Notes under the pieces: model-generated
Told to the model about the DNA's origin: nothing
Database searches by the model: none
The model's input: the letters and a program-made list of their open reading frames with translations, nothing else
Program-made: the position numbers and the translations under genes
NCBI RefSeq assembly: GCF_031729055.1
Contig: NZ_JAVMIP010000012.1
Coordinates: forward strand, 34,705 to 98,704
DNA from: Pseudocalidococcus azoricus BACA0444
GTDB taxonomy: Bacteria; Cyanobacteriota; Cyanobacteriia; Thermosynechococcales; Thermosynechococcaceae
Direction of reading: 5' to 3'
Length of the DNA stretch: 64,000 nt
Shown here: one piece after another, positions 46,148 to 55,049 of the stretch
How positions within the stretch are numbered: position 1 is the first letter of the stretch
Layout: every line of letters begins with the position of its first letter

Positions 46148-47092
46148 TTGAAAACAGTGATTCGCGCAATTGAACGCTATTTCCTCCTGGTGGCTTTGTC
46201 CCTCTCTCTCTTGGCTTTGGGATATCCAGGGCTGTTTACGGGCTTTAGGGCCTATATTCCCCAACTGCTGGGCCTGGTGATGTTTGGGATGGGGTTGACC
46301 TTGGAGTTTAAGGATTTTCAAGGCATTTGGCAGAAAAAGTCCTTGGTGGGGATTGGGGTGTTGCTGCAATTTTTGCTTATGCCGACTTTGGGCTGGGGAT
46401 TAGCGACACTTTGCCAATTACCGCGGGATGAGTTTGTCGGGCTGGTCATGGTTGGGGCTTGTCCAGGGGGAACGGCATCCAATGTGATTACCTATTTGGC
46501 CCGAGCCAATGTGCCTCTCTCCGTGGTCTTAACCCTAACAACCACCCTGCTCGCGCCTCTCCTCACACCTCTATTAATTTATGCTCTAGCCCGCACCAAA
46601 ATCGATCTAGCTTTGGGGCCGTTGATGGGGTCTGTATTTTGGATTGTGTTGTTTCCCTTACTAGATGGCTTAATCCTCAGGCGACTTTTGCGGCGGCGTT
46701 TAGAGCCAATCTTAGCTATTTTTCCGGCCATTTCCATCCTTTTGATTGCCCTGATTATTGCTACGGTTGTGGGGCAGAACCAGGCCCAGATTTTACAACT
46801 GCCTTTAATGGTGATTTTGGCGGTAGTTTTACACAATGGCCTGGGTTTATTACTGGGGTACTGGGGGGCGCGCCTATTTCAGATGCCTGAAGCCGATTGT
46901 CGTACAGTGGCAATTGAAGTGGGGATGCAAAACTCTGGCCTGGGAGTGGCTTTAGCGACCCAATTTGTTAATGCGACCGCTGCCCTCCCCGCGGCTATTT
47001 TCAGCCTTTGGCATAATATTTCTGGCATTACCTTGGCGAACTACTGGGCCGGTCAACAGGATCGGCATCTACAGTCTCAAGATGGGGACTAA
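46148..47092 (+). CDS. Bile acid:sodium symporter (BASS) family transporter
   Basis: This sodium-coupled transporter has 314 residues and about nine helices. Motifs LVMFGMGLTLEFKDF and MVGACPGGTASNVITYLARANV, plus EVGMQNSGLGVALA, are characteristic. It begins at a TTG and lies in one transcription unit with the Ktr-type gene, so it may be coupled to the same ion gradient. Substrate could be pyruvate, a sterol-like compound or another anion; unknown. Confidence 0.88.
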   Translation: MKTVIRAIERYFLLVALSLSLLALGYPGLFTGFRAYIPQLLGLVMFGMGLTLEFKDFQGIWQKKSLVGIGVLLQFLLMPTLGWGLATLCQLPRDEFVGLVMVGACPGGTASNVITYLARANVPLSVVLTLTTTLLAPLLTPLLIYALARTKIDLALGPLMGSVFWIVLFPLLDGLILRRLLRRRLEPILAIFPAISILLIALIIATVVGQNQAQILQLPLMVILAVVLHNGLGLLLGYWGARLFQMPEADCRTVAIEVGMQNSGLGVALATQFVNATAALPAAIFSLWHNISGITLANYWAGQQDRHLQSQDGD

Positions 47093-47228
47093 AGGGGTTT
47101 AAGAAATAGAAGCTACAAACTCTAGCGTGACAATTCATAGCCAAAGGCAGCCTCCCAGAAACCTATTCCTCTCCGCAACTGTCATAGATTGAAACAACGA
47201 TAACACTATTCAATTTTGCCGATCCAAT

Positions 47229-48212
47229 ATGATGTCCCACCCGTTTCGTTTAGCTATCACTGGCCTGGTTTCTACGGTGCTGTCTGGGGTTCCCTTGGCT
47301 ACCCTGGCCCAGGCCCCGAGTGATCCTTCTTCTTGGCTCGATCAACCCTTAACCAACTGGAACCGCCCAACCTCAGACTTTCCGGCATTGCCAAAACCCT
47401 TGCCCGCCACCAATATCAGTCAATGTGTGAGCCAAATTCGCCAGCCTAGCCTAGATGCCGAGCGGGCCGTAGTCGCCAAAGGCTGGAAATTGTTTGGCCC
47501 CTTGCAAACCTATGACACCACCCAGTTGTTTTTAGCCACCTCTGGTTTTGATGGGATGTGCCGGCCCATGGGCTTCCAGGCCTTTGTCTATGTGGAGGGC
47601 CGTTACGCCGGGACGCTCTCCCCTGTATTAATGGACTCCCGGAGTGATGGGGTTCTTTATGCACCTTATCTGAACAGTGGCAGCGAAATTAACGTTGAGT
47701 TTGCCCGTTATCGCAGCACGGATCCCCTCTGTTGTCCCTCTGGGAAAAGCTTTGTTACCTTCAAGATTCGTCCTGATGAAGTTCCCGACTTAATTGCGAC
47801 TACTGTAACAACAACCGAAAACAATGGGAATAATTCCACTCCAGTTTCTACCTCCAGTCCGTCTATGGTGTTAGCTGGCCCCAAATGGTATCTCCAGGCC
47901 ATTGGTAACCAAAGGATTCCACTAGAGCAAGTCAAAGCCAATCCCCCCTATGTGGAATTTAATGCCAGTGAACAACGCTATTTTGGCTCTGGAGGTTGTA
48001 ACCGATTTACGGGGGGGTTTAGGGGGACGGGTAATGCCTTGAAGCTTGGCCCCGCTGCCAGTACAAAAATGGCCTGTTTACAGGGTAATGTCCAAGAGAT
48101 TGAATCTCAATTCTTCCAGGCCATGGGGAAGGTAACCCGCTATGAAATCCAAGGCAACACCTTGCGGCTCTACGCCCAAAACCAACTGGCCCTGGTGTTC
48201 CAATCCCGATAA
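47229..48212 (+). CDS. Exported protein with LppP-like and META domains
   Basis: This 327-residue protein has a signal peptide (MMSHPFRLAITGLVSTVLSG and more, cleaved near ATLAQA). An N-terminal domain with two pairs of cysteines (SQCVSQ and DGMC, then LCCPSGKSF) resembles LppP/LprE proteins. The C-terminal META (HslJ-like) domain lies after residue 215, with LAGPKWYLQAIG and the SGGCNRFTGGF signature. META domains occur in outer-membrane heat-shock and antibiotic-related lipoproteins. No partner genes are evident. Confidence 0.75.
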   Translation: MMSHPFRLAITGLVSTVLSGVPLATLAQAPSDPSSWLDQPLTNWNRPTSDFPALPKPLPATNISQCVSQIRQPSLDAERAVVAKGWKLFGPLQTYDTTQLFLATSGFDGMCRPMGFQAFVYVEGRYAGTLSPVLMDSRSDGVLYAPYLNSGSEINVEFARYRSTDPLCCPSGKSFVTFKIRPDEVPDLIATTVTTTENNGNNSTPVSTSSPSMVLAGPKWYLQAIGNQRIPLEQVKANPPYVEFNASEQRYFGSGGCNRFTGGFRGTGNALKLGPAASTKMACLQGNVQEIESQFFQAMGKVTRYEIQGNTLRLYAQNQLALVFQSR

Positions 48213-48357
48213 TTAAGTCCCAATAGCCTTTGATCAGGATGACCCTTAATTCCCACAGACATTGGGGCTATAGCTTCAGGTTTCTTTAACAGCCAAGGAA
48301 AGCTGAATATGTTAAAACCATAGTAATTCGTTGTCTCGATGTCCGGGAGAGTCGGCT

Positions 48358-48675
48358 ATGGGTTTAGCTCGTTTATCGCAAGGGTTAGTTGTTGCCAGTC
48401 TGATCGGAGTTGGTGCGCTTGGGGCGATGCCCATGTCTCCAGCCCAGGCCTGTGGCTACCATACCACCCACTCCACTGCTAAAGGGTCATTTCAAGTCCC
48501 CAATGCGCCTTGGCCCAATGTTTTAGGCCTGGGGGGTGGTTTGTTTGTTGTTGGCACGGTTGTGGCTGTTTTATATCAGAAACATCAAAAATCCCAGGCC
48601 AACCCCTCCACAATCCCGGCCCCCAGCGACATTCTTGAATCTGAAATTCCTGCCCCGGCCAAAACCCTGGTTTAG
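48358..48675 (+). CDS. Small exported membrane protein, unknown
   Basis: This protein of 105 residues starts at an ATG (MGLARLSQGLVVASLIGVGA). It has an N-terminal signal or anchor ending near PMSPAQACG and a second hydrophobic stretch (VLGLGGGLFVVGTVVAVLY), followed by a Pro-rich soluble tail. The motif after the signal (CGYHTTHST) could bind a metal. An in-frame start at 48331 adds nine residues. I do not recognise the family. Confidence 0.5.
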   Translation: MGLARLSQGLVVASLIGVGALGAMPMSPAQACGYHTTHSTAKGSFQVPNAPWPNVLGLGGGLFVVGTVVAVLYQKHQKSQANPSTIPAPSDILESEIPAPAKTLV

Positions 48676-48764
48676 GGGATGATTTCTAGGAGAGTTTGAA
48701 CGATTAGCCAGGGAAACCTTAAGCGAGCAATGATTCTCTGGCTATATTTTTTGACTGGCTAGCC

Positions 48765-50144
48765 CTAGAAATTTGCTGGAACAAAACTACGCCAGTCACT
48801 GCCAATCCGAATCGTAATATCTGAGCCAAAGCTCCCGGTTGCATCTACTTCTACTAGATCTTTAGCAACATTACCCAAGCCCAAGTTAATTAGCATGGCT
48901 ACGGCAGCTTCCCGATCCCCCTGCTGGGCAATAACTTGTGTTTTTGCTTCGGGATGTGACCATTCAGAATCCAGATAGACATTTCGGTAGTTTTGGGCCA
49001 TCAAAAAGTCAGCAAGGGCTTGTCCGGCCTGGTCGCTATTGGTGGCATTTTGGATCGCAATTTTTAAGCCTTTGGGGTCAACGCTCTCTGTTCCACTCCA
49101 ACTCGCATCTTTTTCAAAAAAGTGGCGGGCCACCAAGCGATCAATCGCCTCATAATTGGGCAACCAATAACTAGCATCGTAGCCATCGCCACTGAACTGA
49201 CCAGGCAACAGTAGCATATTGATATTTTTGGAGGACGTGCCCAGGCCAAACTGTAATATGGCCATCATCTCGCCAAAACTCAGGTCGGTGTCCACATATT
49301 GCTGCATGACTTGATACAACTGGGGTAGCTTGGCCAGCATGAGGGGATTGGCAATTTTTTTCTGTAGGGCTTTTAGTAAAATCTGTTGCCGCTGGGCGCG
49401 GCCAATATCACCGAGACCATCATGGCGGAACCGGACAAATCCCTCGGCTTGATCTCCATTTAAGGTTTGCAGCCCCGGTTGGAGGTCAATAAACAGTTTT
49501 TGGGTATTGTCGGTATATTTCATCCGCACAGGGACATTCACTTCCACACCGCCAATTAAATCCACAAGCTCCCGAAACGCTTGAGTACTGATGCGGATGT
49601 AACGATCCACCGGCACATAATTTAGGGTGTGGCTGACGACCTGAGTGGCTAAGGGCGCGCCCCCAAAGGCATTGGCCGCGTTAATTTTTTGCATCCCATA
49701 GCCAGGAATTTCGACCCGACTATCCCGGGGAATGGTTAAGACGGTAATGGAATCTTGATCCGGATTCAGGCGGGCTAAGAGGATCGTGTCACTGCGCCCA
49801 TTCAATGATTCATGGTCATAGCCGCGGGCATTGGGTTCTAAATCTACTCCCATGACGAGGACATTGATCGGGCGGGCCAGACCATATTGAAACCCACGCC
49901 CAAATAATTCACCCCAGCCCCCAGATAGTGCCCCGTTACTCTGGCGTGAGGGTGTCATCAACGAAAGGGACATCCCCAGGCCCAAGGAAACTGCCGATAC
50001 GGTTGCAAAGGCCACACCCCACCCTAACCAAGCCCAAGGAGAACGATTTTTGCGGGGGACTGCCATGGCCTGGGCGGTGCGAGGAGAACGAGATGAGCGG
50101 GAAGCACGTTGTTTTGATGAAATTGCCAAGGTTCTATACCTCAT
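48765..50144 (-). CDS. LytR-CpsA-Psr (LCP) family protein
   Basis: This membrane-anchored protein of 459 residues has a short cytoplasmic N-terminus, a single transmembrane helix (about residues 37-65), and an LCP domain. The signatures are NVLVMGVD, GRSDTILLARL and IPRDSRVEIPGYGMQKINAANAFGG. LCP enzymes transfer glycans to peptidoglycan. After residue 355 a LytR_C-like domain follows (LKIAIQNATNSDQAGQALADFL). The gene is divergent from the sugar nucleotidyltransferase gene, separated by 440 bp. Confidence 0.9.
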   Translation of the reverse strand: MRYRTLAISSKQRASRSSRSPRTAQAMAVPRKNRSPWAWLGWGVAFATVSAVSLGLGMSLSLMTPSRQSNGALSGGWGELFGRGFQYGLARPINVLVMGVDLEPNARGYDHESLNGRSDTILLARLNPDQDSITVLTIPRDSRVEIPGYGMQKINAANAFGGAPLATQVVSHTLNYVPVDRYIRISTQAFRELVDLIGGVEVNVPVRMKYTDNTQKLFIDLQPGLQTLNGDQAEGFVRFRHDGLGDIGRAQRQQILLKALQKKIANPLMLAKLPQLYQVMQQYVDTDLSFGEMMAILQFGLGTSSKNINMLLLPGQFSGDGYDASYWLPNYEAIDRLVARHFFEKDASWSGTESVDPKGLKIAIQNATNSDQAGQALADFLMAQNYRNVYLDSEWSHPEAKTQVIAQQGDREAAVAMLINLGLGNVAKDLVEVDATGSFGSDITIRIGSDWRSFVPANF

Positions 50145-50584
50145 TTACCAGAGAGTCTTGGGAAATCGTGGGGGGCGTTAGGGGAGTGATTCGACATAAC
50201 ACCTGAACTGGGGTGACGTTGGACTTAATGATTGGGGACATGGGGGTAAATGTTCTGGAAAAACCAAAGCAGAATTGACCGGTGGATAACTGACTGGAAT
50301 GGTTGAGAAATGAGCTTCTAAGGTGGAAAGGATCGGCAATGAGTTTATATACCTAATCTAGTATCTTAGGAGATTAACATTTCTCTGGGGTGCTGTGACC
50401 AAGGTAGAGGGATCGAAATGCCAAAGTTAAGTCGGCCGGAAACTGGATCAAATCGGCAATAGATGCTGGTTAAGGACATTGGCCACCCCTGGATAACCTA
50501 TAGGTTGTTCTTCTCATACCGCTGCTCCAGCCTATCTAATGCTATACACTGAGTTCGTACTGTGCGTGGGAATTAGTCAGTTCT
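50145..50584. other. Intergenic region, LCP gene to nucleotidyltransferase gene
   Basis: About 440 bp without a supported gene. It holds the divergent promoters of the neighbouring LCP and nucleotidyltransferase genes. I saw no clear hairpin, riboswitch or repeat, only short open frames without coding character. Confidence 0.5.
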
Positions 50585-51544
50585 ATGCAGGCTGTGATTA
50601 TTGCGGGTGGTAAAGGGACGCGTATGGCCCCGTTGACCCAAACCACGCCCAAGCCAATGTTGCCCTTATTAGATCGCCCCTTTTTGGCCTGGATGGTGGA
50701 TCGCTGTCGGGCTGTGGGGATTACGGATATTTTGATTAATGTTCATTACCACGCGCACCAGATTGAAGACTATTTTGGCGATGGCGGGGCCTGGGGGGTG
50801 CAAATTCGTTATCTGCGTGAGGAAACTCCCTTAGATACGGCCGGGGCGATGAAGTTAGCGGAACCCTATTTTACCGGTGACTCGTTATTGGTCTTTAATG
50901 CCGATATTTTGACGGATTTAGACCTGCAAGAATTGATCGACTGCCACCGCACCGCCCAGGCCCAGGCCACCCTAGCTTTAACCCGTGTGACTAATCCGAC
51001 CGCCTTTGGCCTGGTTGAGCTAGCCGAAACTCAAGGGGGGGGGAATCAAGTCGTTGCTTTTCGGGAAAAACCCACCCCTGAGCAGGCGGCTGAATTGGGC
51101 ATTGACACCATTAATGCTGGAACCTATGTCCTCGAGCCAGGGATTTTTGCCCAGTACGATCATGGCCAGCCCTTAAGTTTTGAGCGCACAGTTTTCCCCC
51201 AACTCCTGGCCCAGTCACAGCGAATGGCGGCCTTGATTTGGGAGGGCTATTGGCAGGATTTAGGCACACCCCAGAAATATTACCAGGCCCATCTCGATAG
51301 CTTGGCGGGAATTATGCCCTATCCGATTGCCGAGTACGCGACTGAAATTGCCCCCCAGGTTTGGGCCGCGCCGACCGCAGAAGTTCATGCCCAGGCCATT
51401 CTTAAGGGGCCAAGCTATATTGGCGAGAAGGTGAAGATTGGGGCCAAGGCGGTTGTGCCAGAGGGAACAGTGATTGGTCAGGCTTCCTTGGTGGATCGGC
51501 CCTTGGAACCCGGTATTTATCCGGCGGGGACATTAGCCATCTGA
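50585..51544 (+). CDS. NDP-sugar (mannose-1-phosphate guanylyltransferase-like) nucleotidyltransferase
   Basis: This protein of 319 residues has a Rossmann-like nucleotidyltransferase domain with the signature AVIIAGGKGTRMAPLT and TPKPMLPLLDRPF. The metal-binding Asp is in FNADILTDLDL and the region EKPTPEQAAELGIDTINAGTYV follows. A C-terminal left-handed helix part is suggested by GPSYIGEKVKIGAKAVV. The sugar is most often mannose or glucose in this subfamily. It is probably used for glycan or cell-wall synthesis, in line with the neighbouring LCP gene. Confidence 0.82.
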   Translation: MQAVIIAGGKGTRMAPLTQTTPKPMLPLLDRPFLAWMVDRCRAVGITDILINVHYHAHQIEDYFGDGGAWGVQIRYLREETPLDTAGAMKLAEPYFTGDSLLVFNADILTDLDLQELIDCHRTAQAQATLALTRVTNPTAFGLVELAETQGGGNQVVAFREKPTPEQAAELGIDTINAGTYVLEPGIFAQYDHGQPLSFERTVFPQLLAQSQRMAALIWEGYWQDLGTPQKYYQAHLDSLAGIMPYPIAEYATEIAPQVWAAPTAEVHAQAILKGPSYIGEKVKIGAKAVVPEGTVIGQASLVDRPLEPGIYPAGTLAI

Positions 51545-52053
51545 ATACGCTCTCCCCCCTACAGCGATTAGCCGGCCTACTGACTGGAGCGACTCTGACT
51601 GCAGTTGGAATAGTTTTTGTTTGGTCTGGCCTGCCCCACACCGAGTTAGTCACTTGTCAGCAAAATCAAGTGCAGCGGATTGATTGCCTGAAAGAATATA
51701 AAGTCCTTTGGTGGCTGGTGCTAAAGAGGGTGACCCTCGATAATCTTCAGTCGGTTGGCCTGGGCCTGGGGGAAAATACAGACAGCGATCCGGTTTATCG
51801 TCTGGACTTCCGCAATCATCAAGAAACCCTGGAATTTGGGCATTCGTTATCCGAGGAGCAGGTCAAGGCCGATTTGTCCCAAGCTGAAATATTTATCAAA
51901 GACCCCGCTGCCTCCCCGTTAACGTTATCTCGATTTCACCAGGCCTGGGAGTTTGTGATTTTAGGCTTACCGATTGCGGCCTTGGGCTTAGGAATAATTC
52001 GCCACCAATTTCTCGGACTTTCTCCCGTGGCGAACATAGAGCAGCCAAGCTGA
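51541..52053 (+). CDS. Two-helix membrane protein, start uncertain
   Basis: The open frame without a standard start runs up to the previous gene's stop. A hydrophobic helix (LAGLLTGATLTAVGIVFVW) lies before the first GTG at 51670, so the true start must be upstream. The candidates are a CTG that overlaps the preceding TGA (CTGA) or an ATT at 51532. The soluble middle (DFRNHQETLEFGHSLSEEQV) is followed by a second helix near the C-terminus (FVILGLPIAALGLGII). Total about 170 residues. Family not recognised. Confidence 0.5.
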   Translation: MNTLSPLQRLAGLLTGATLTAVGIVFVWSGLPHTELVTCQQNQVQRIDCLKEYKVLWWLVLKRVTLDNLQSVGLGLGENTDSDPVYRLDFRNHQETLEFGHSLSEEQVKADLSQAEIFIKDPAASPLTLSRFHQAWEFVILGLPIAALGLGIIRHQFLGLSPVANIEQPS

Positions 52054-52094
52054 TTTTAGGCGAAAATATAAACATCCTCACTGAATGAATTGTT

Positions 52095-55025
52095 TTGAGT
52101 ATCTACGAATCAGCCACCCAGGCCATTGCCCAAGAACTATTTGCTGCCACCCAAGAAAACCGGAACTTTTTTAGCCAACTCCGAGATCAAGCTCGCTTAG
52201 ACGACAAACTCCTGGGGTGGACAATGGAACATCCGGGGTTACGGGTGCAGTTGTTTCGGCTGATTGATTGCTTACCCTCGCTCCATAGCAAAACCGAAAT
52301 TGCCCGCCATCTCCAGGAATATCTCAGTGATTCCAGCGTGGAGTTACCGGGGGGACTAAAAAGCCTGCTCAATTTTGCTCAAGCGGATTCGATGCCCGGT
52401 CAATTAGCAGCAACAACGTTTACCACCGCTGTCCAGGCCCTGGCCCATAAATACATTGCCGGAGAAAGCACGCCCCAAGTCCTGAAAACTATTGATCGCC
52501 TCAAGAAAAATGGCATGGCCTTTACGATTGATATTCTCGGGGAAGCGGTGATTACGGAGCGGGAAAGTCAGGCCTATTTTCAAAAATATCTGGATTTAAT
52601 TCAAACCCTGGGAGAAGCGACAGTCGCGCAACAACCCCAAGTTTCGGTGAAATTAACCGCTTTTTATTCCCAATTTGATCCCCTCGATGAAGCGGGCAGT
52701 GCCAAAAAAGTCGGGTCACAAATTCGTTTATTACTGCGCCAGGCCCAGGAACATCGGGTAGCGATTCACTTTGACATGGAGCAATACCGCTACAAAGCCA
52801 GCACGCTGAAGATTTTGCAAGACCTGTTACTGGAGCCAGAATTTCGCGACCGCACGGATATTGGGATTACCCTCCAGGCCTATTTGCGGGACTCCTATCA
52901 AGATGCCCAAAACGTCATTTCCTGGTTGCAACAGCGAAATTATCCGGTGACGGTGCGGTTAGTGAAAGGGGCTTATTGGGATCAAGAAACGATCCAAGCT
53001 GTCCAGAAAGATTGGCCGCTGAGGGTTTACAGCCACAAAACCGATACGGATGTCAACTATGAGCGAATCACCCAGCTTTTACTAGAGCATCATGCCGTCG
53101 TCAAAACTGCCATTGGTAGCCATAACGTCCGCTCTCAAGCCAAAGCCATCGCCATTGCCCGCGCCCTGAATGTCCCCAGTGAGGCCTTTGAATGCCAAGT
53201 CTTGTATGGGATGGCCGATAAACTGGCTAAAGCCTTGGTAGGTCTGGGGCAACGGGTGCGGGTGTATTGTCCCTATGGTGATTTAATTCCAGGGATGGCC
53301 TATCTGATTCGCCGCCTCTTAGAAAACACGGCCAATAGTTCATTCCTGCGCCAAAGTTTAGGGGATGTGGATGTCGCCGCCCTGATTGCCCCCCCAATTC
53401 CCAGTAATGACTTTGATTTAATTGATGTCCACACCACCGCCGAGAAAGAATCAAGTTTTCATAATTCCCCGGATACCGACTACGCCCAGGCCGAGGCCCG
53501 CCAAGCCATCCAAGCTGCTTTCCAAACCGTGCGCCAAAACCTGGGAAAAACCTATCTGCCGATCATCAATGGTGAGCCGGTCAACACGCTGCATTTTGAT
53601 CACTCGGTGAATCCCTGCAATCCCAGTGAAATCATCGGTCAAGTTGGCCAAGCTACCGTAGAACAGGCCGAACAAGCGATCCAAGCGGCCCAAGCCGCCT
53701 TTCCGGGATGGAAAAATACCCCGGCCACCGAACGCGCTACTATTCTCCGCCGGGCTGCTGACTTAATGGAGCAAAAACGCCCAGAACTCGTGGCCTGGAT
53801 GGTCTTGGAAGTCGGAAAAGTAGTCGAAGAAGCCGATCCGGAAGTCTCGGAAGCGATTGATTTTTGCCGCTACTATGCCGATGAGATGGAACGGTTGGAT
53901 CGGGGCTATACCCGTAATTTTCCCGGCGAAACCAATCACTATTTCTATCAGCCGCGGGGCCTGGCGGTGGTAATTTCTCCCTGGAACTTCCCCTTTGCGA
54001 TTCCGACTGGGATGACTGTGGCGGCGTTGGTAGCGGGAAATTGCACCATCCTCAAACCGGCTGCACCCTCTGCGGTGATTGCGGCTAAACTGGCGGAAAT
54101 TCTCCAAGAAGCCGGAATGCCCCCTGGCGTGTTTCAGTATTTGCCGGGGCCTGGTTCTCAGGTTGGTAGTTATTTAATAAATCATCCCGCTGTTCATCTA
54201 ATTGCCTTTACAGGGTCTCAGTCTGTGGGCTGTCGGATTATTGAAGAAGCCGCCAAACTCCGGCCTGGCCAGAAGCACATCAAACGGGTAATTGCGGAAA
54301 TGGGGGGCAAAAACGCCATCATCATTGACGAAAGTGCAGATCTTGACCAGGCCGTGGCGGGGGTTGTCCATTCAGCCTTTGGTTACAGTGGGCAAAAATG
54401 TTCGGCCTGTTCGCGAGTGATTGTCCTGGAGCCAGTGTATGCCACGTTTGTTGAACGCTTAATTGAAGCGACAAAATCCATCAATGTCGGAGTCGCGGAA
54501 GAACCCGGTTCGGGGATGGGGCCTGTGGTCAGTGAGTCGGCTCAAAAAACAATCCAGGCCTACATTGCCAAAGGTCAAGAAGAATGCAGTTTAGCTTTAG
54601 AAATGCCCTCTCCCCGGCCTGGTTACTTCATTGGCCCGGTGATTTTTACGGATGTGGCTCCGACAGCAACCATTGCCCAAGAAGAAATTTTTGGCCCGGT
54701 TTTGGCAGTCATCAAAGCTGAGAATTTCCAACACGCTTTAGAGATTGCCAATGGCACGAACTACGCCTTAACTGGAGGCCTATATTCCCGCACTCCCAGC
54801 CACATTGCCCAGGCCCAGGCCAAGTTTGAAGTCGGAAATCTTTATATCAACCGAGGGATTACCGGGGCAATCGTAGATCGACAACCCTTTGGGGGATTCA
54901 AACTGTCAGGAATTGGCTCCAAAGCAGGCGGGCAAGATTATTTATTACAATTCCTAGAGCCACGGGTCGTCACCGAAAATGTTCAACGTCAAGGCTTTGC
55001 CCCTATTGCTGGTGTAGATAGTTAA
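52095..55025 (+). CDS. putA: Bifunctional proline dehydrogenase / P5C dehydrogenase
   Basis: This 976-residue enzyme oxidises proline to glutamate in two steps. The proline dehydrogenase part (about residues 90-440) has the FAD barrel (SVKLTAFYSQFDP, VRLVKGAYWDQET). The aldehyde dehydrogenase part follows with SPWNFPFAIPTG, GSQSVGCRI, the catalytic Glu in AEMGGKNAII (about residue 733) and Cys in GQKCSACSRV (about 769). There is no N-terminal ribbon-helix-helix, so it does not autoregulate as in enterics. The start is a TTG. It is followed 24 bp later by the AAA-type ATPase gene, which differs in composition. Confidence 0.93.
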   Translation: MSIYESATQAIAQELFAATQENRNFFSQLRDQARLDDKLLGWTMEHPGLRVQLFRLIDCLPSLHSKTEIARHLQEYLSDSSVELPGGLKSLLNFAQADSMPGQLAATTFTTAVQALAHKYIAGESTPQVLKTIDRLKKNGMAFTIDILGEAVITERESQAYFQKYLDLIQTLGEATVAQQPQVSVKLTAFYSQFDPLDEAGSAKKVGSQIRLLLRQAQEHRVAIHFDMEQYRYKASTLKILQDLLLEPEFRDRTDIGITLQAYLRDSYQDAQNVISWLQQRNYPVTVRLVKGAYWDQETIQAVQKDWPLRVYSHKTDTDVNYERITQLLLEHHAVVKTAIGSHNVRSQAKAIAIARALNVPSEAFECQVLYGMADKLAKALVGLGQRVRVYCPYGDLIPGMAYLIRRLLENTANSSFLRQSLGDVDVAALIAPPIPSNDFDLIDVHTTAEKESSFHNSPDTDYAQAEARQAIQAAFQTVRQNLGKTYLPIINGEPVNTLHFDHSVNPCNPSEIIGQVGQATVEQAEQAIQAAQAAFPGWKNTPATERATILRRAADLMEQKRPELVAWMVLEVGKVVEEADPEVSEAIDFCRYYADEMERLDRGYTRNFPGETNHYFYQPRGLAVVISPWNFPFAIPTGMTVAALVAGNCTILKPAAPSAVIAAKLAEILQEAGMPPGVFQYLPGPGSQVGSYLINHPAVHLIAFTGSQSVGCRIIEEAAKLRPGQKHIKRVIAEMGGKNAIIIDESADLDQAVAGVVHSAFGYSGQKCSACSRVIVLEPVYATFVERLIEATKSINVGVAEEPGSGMGPVVSESAQKTIQAYIAKGQEECSLALEMPSPRPGYFIGPVIFTDVAPTATIAQEEIFGPVLAVIKAENFQHALEIANGTNYALTGGLYSRTPSHIAQAQAKFEVGNLYINRGITGAIVDRQPFGGFKLSGIGSKAGGQDYLLQFLEPRVVTENVQRQGFAPIAGVDS

Positions 55026-55049
55026 GCTGGTTAGACAAAGGGTGAAGCT

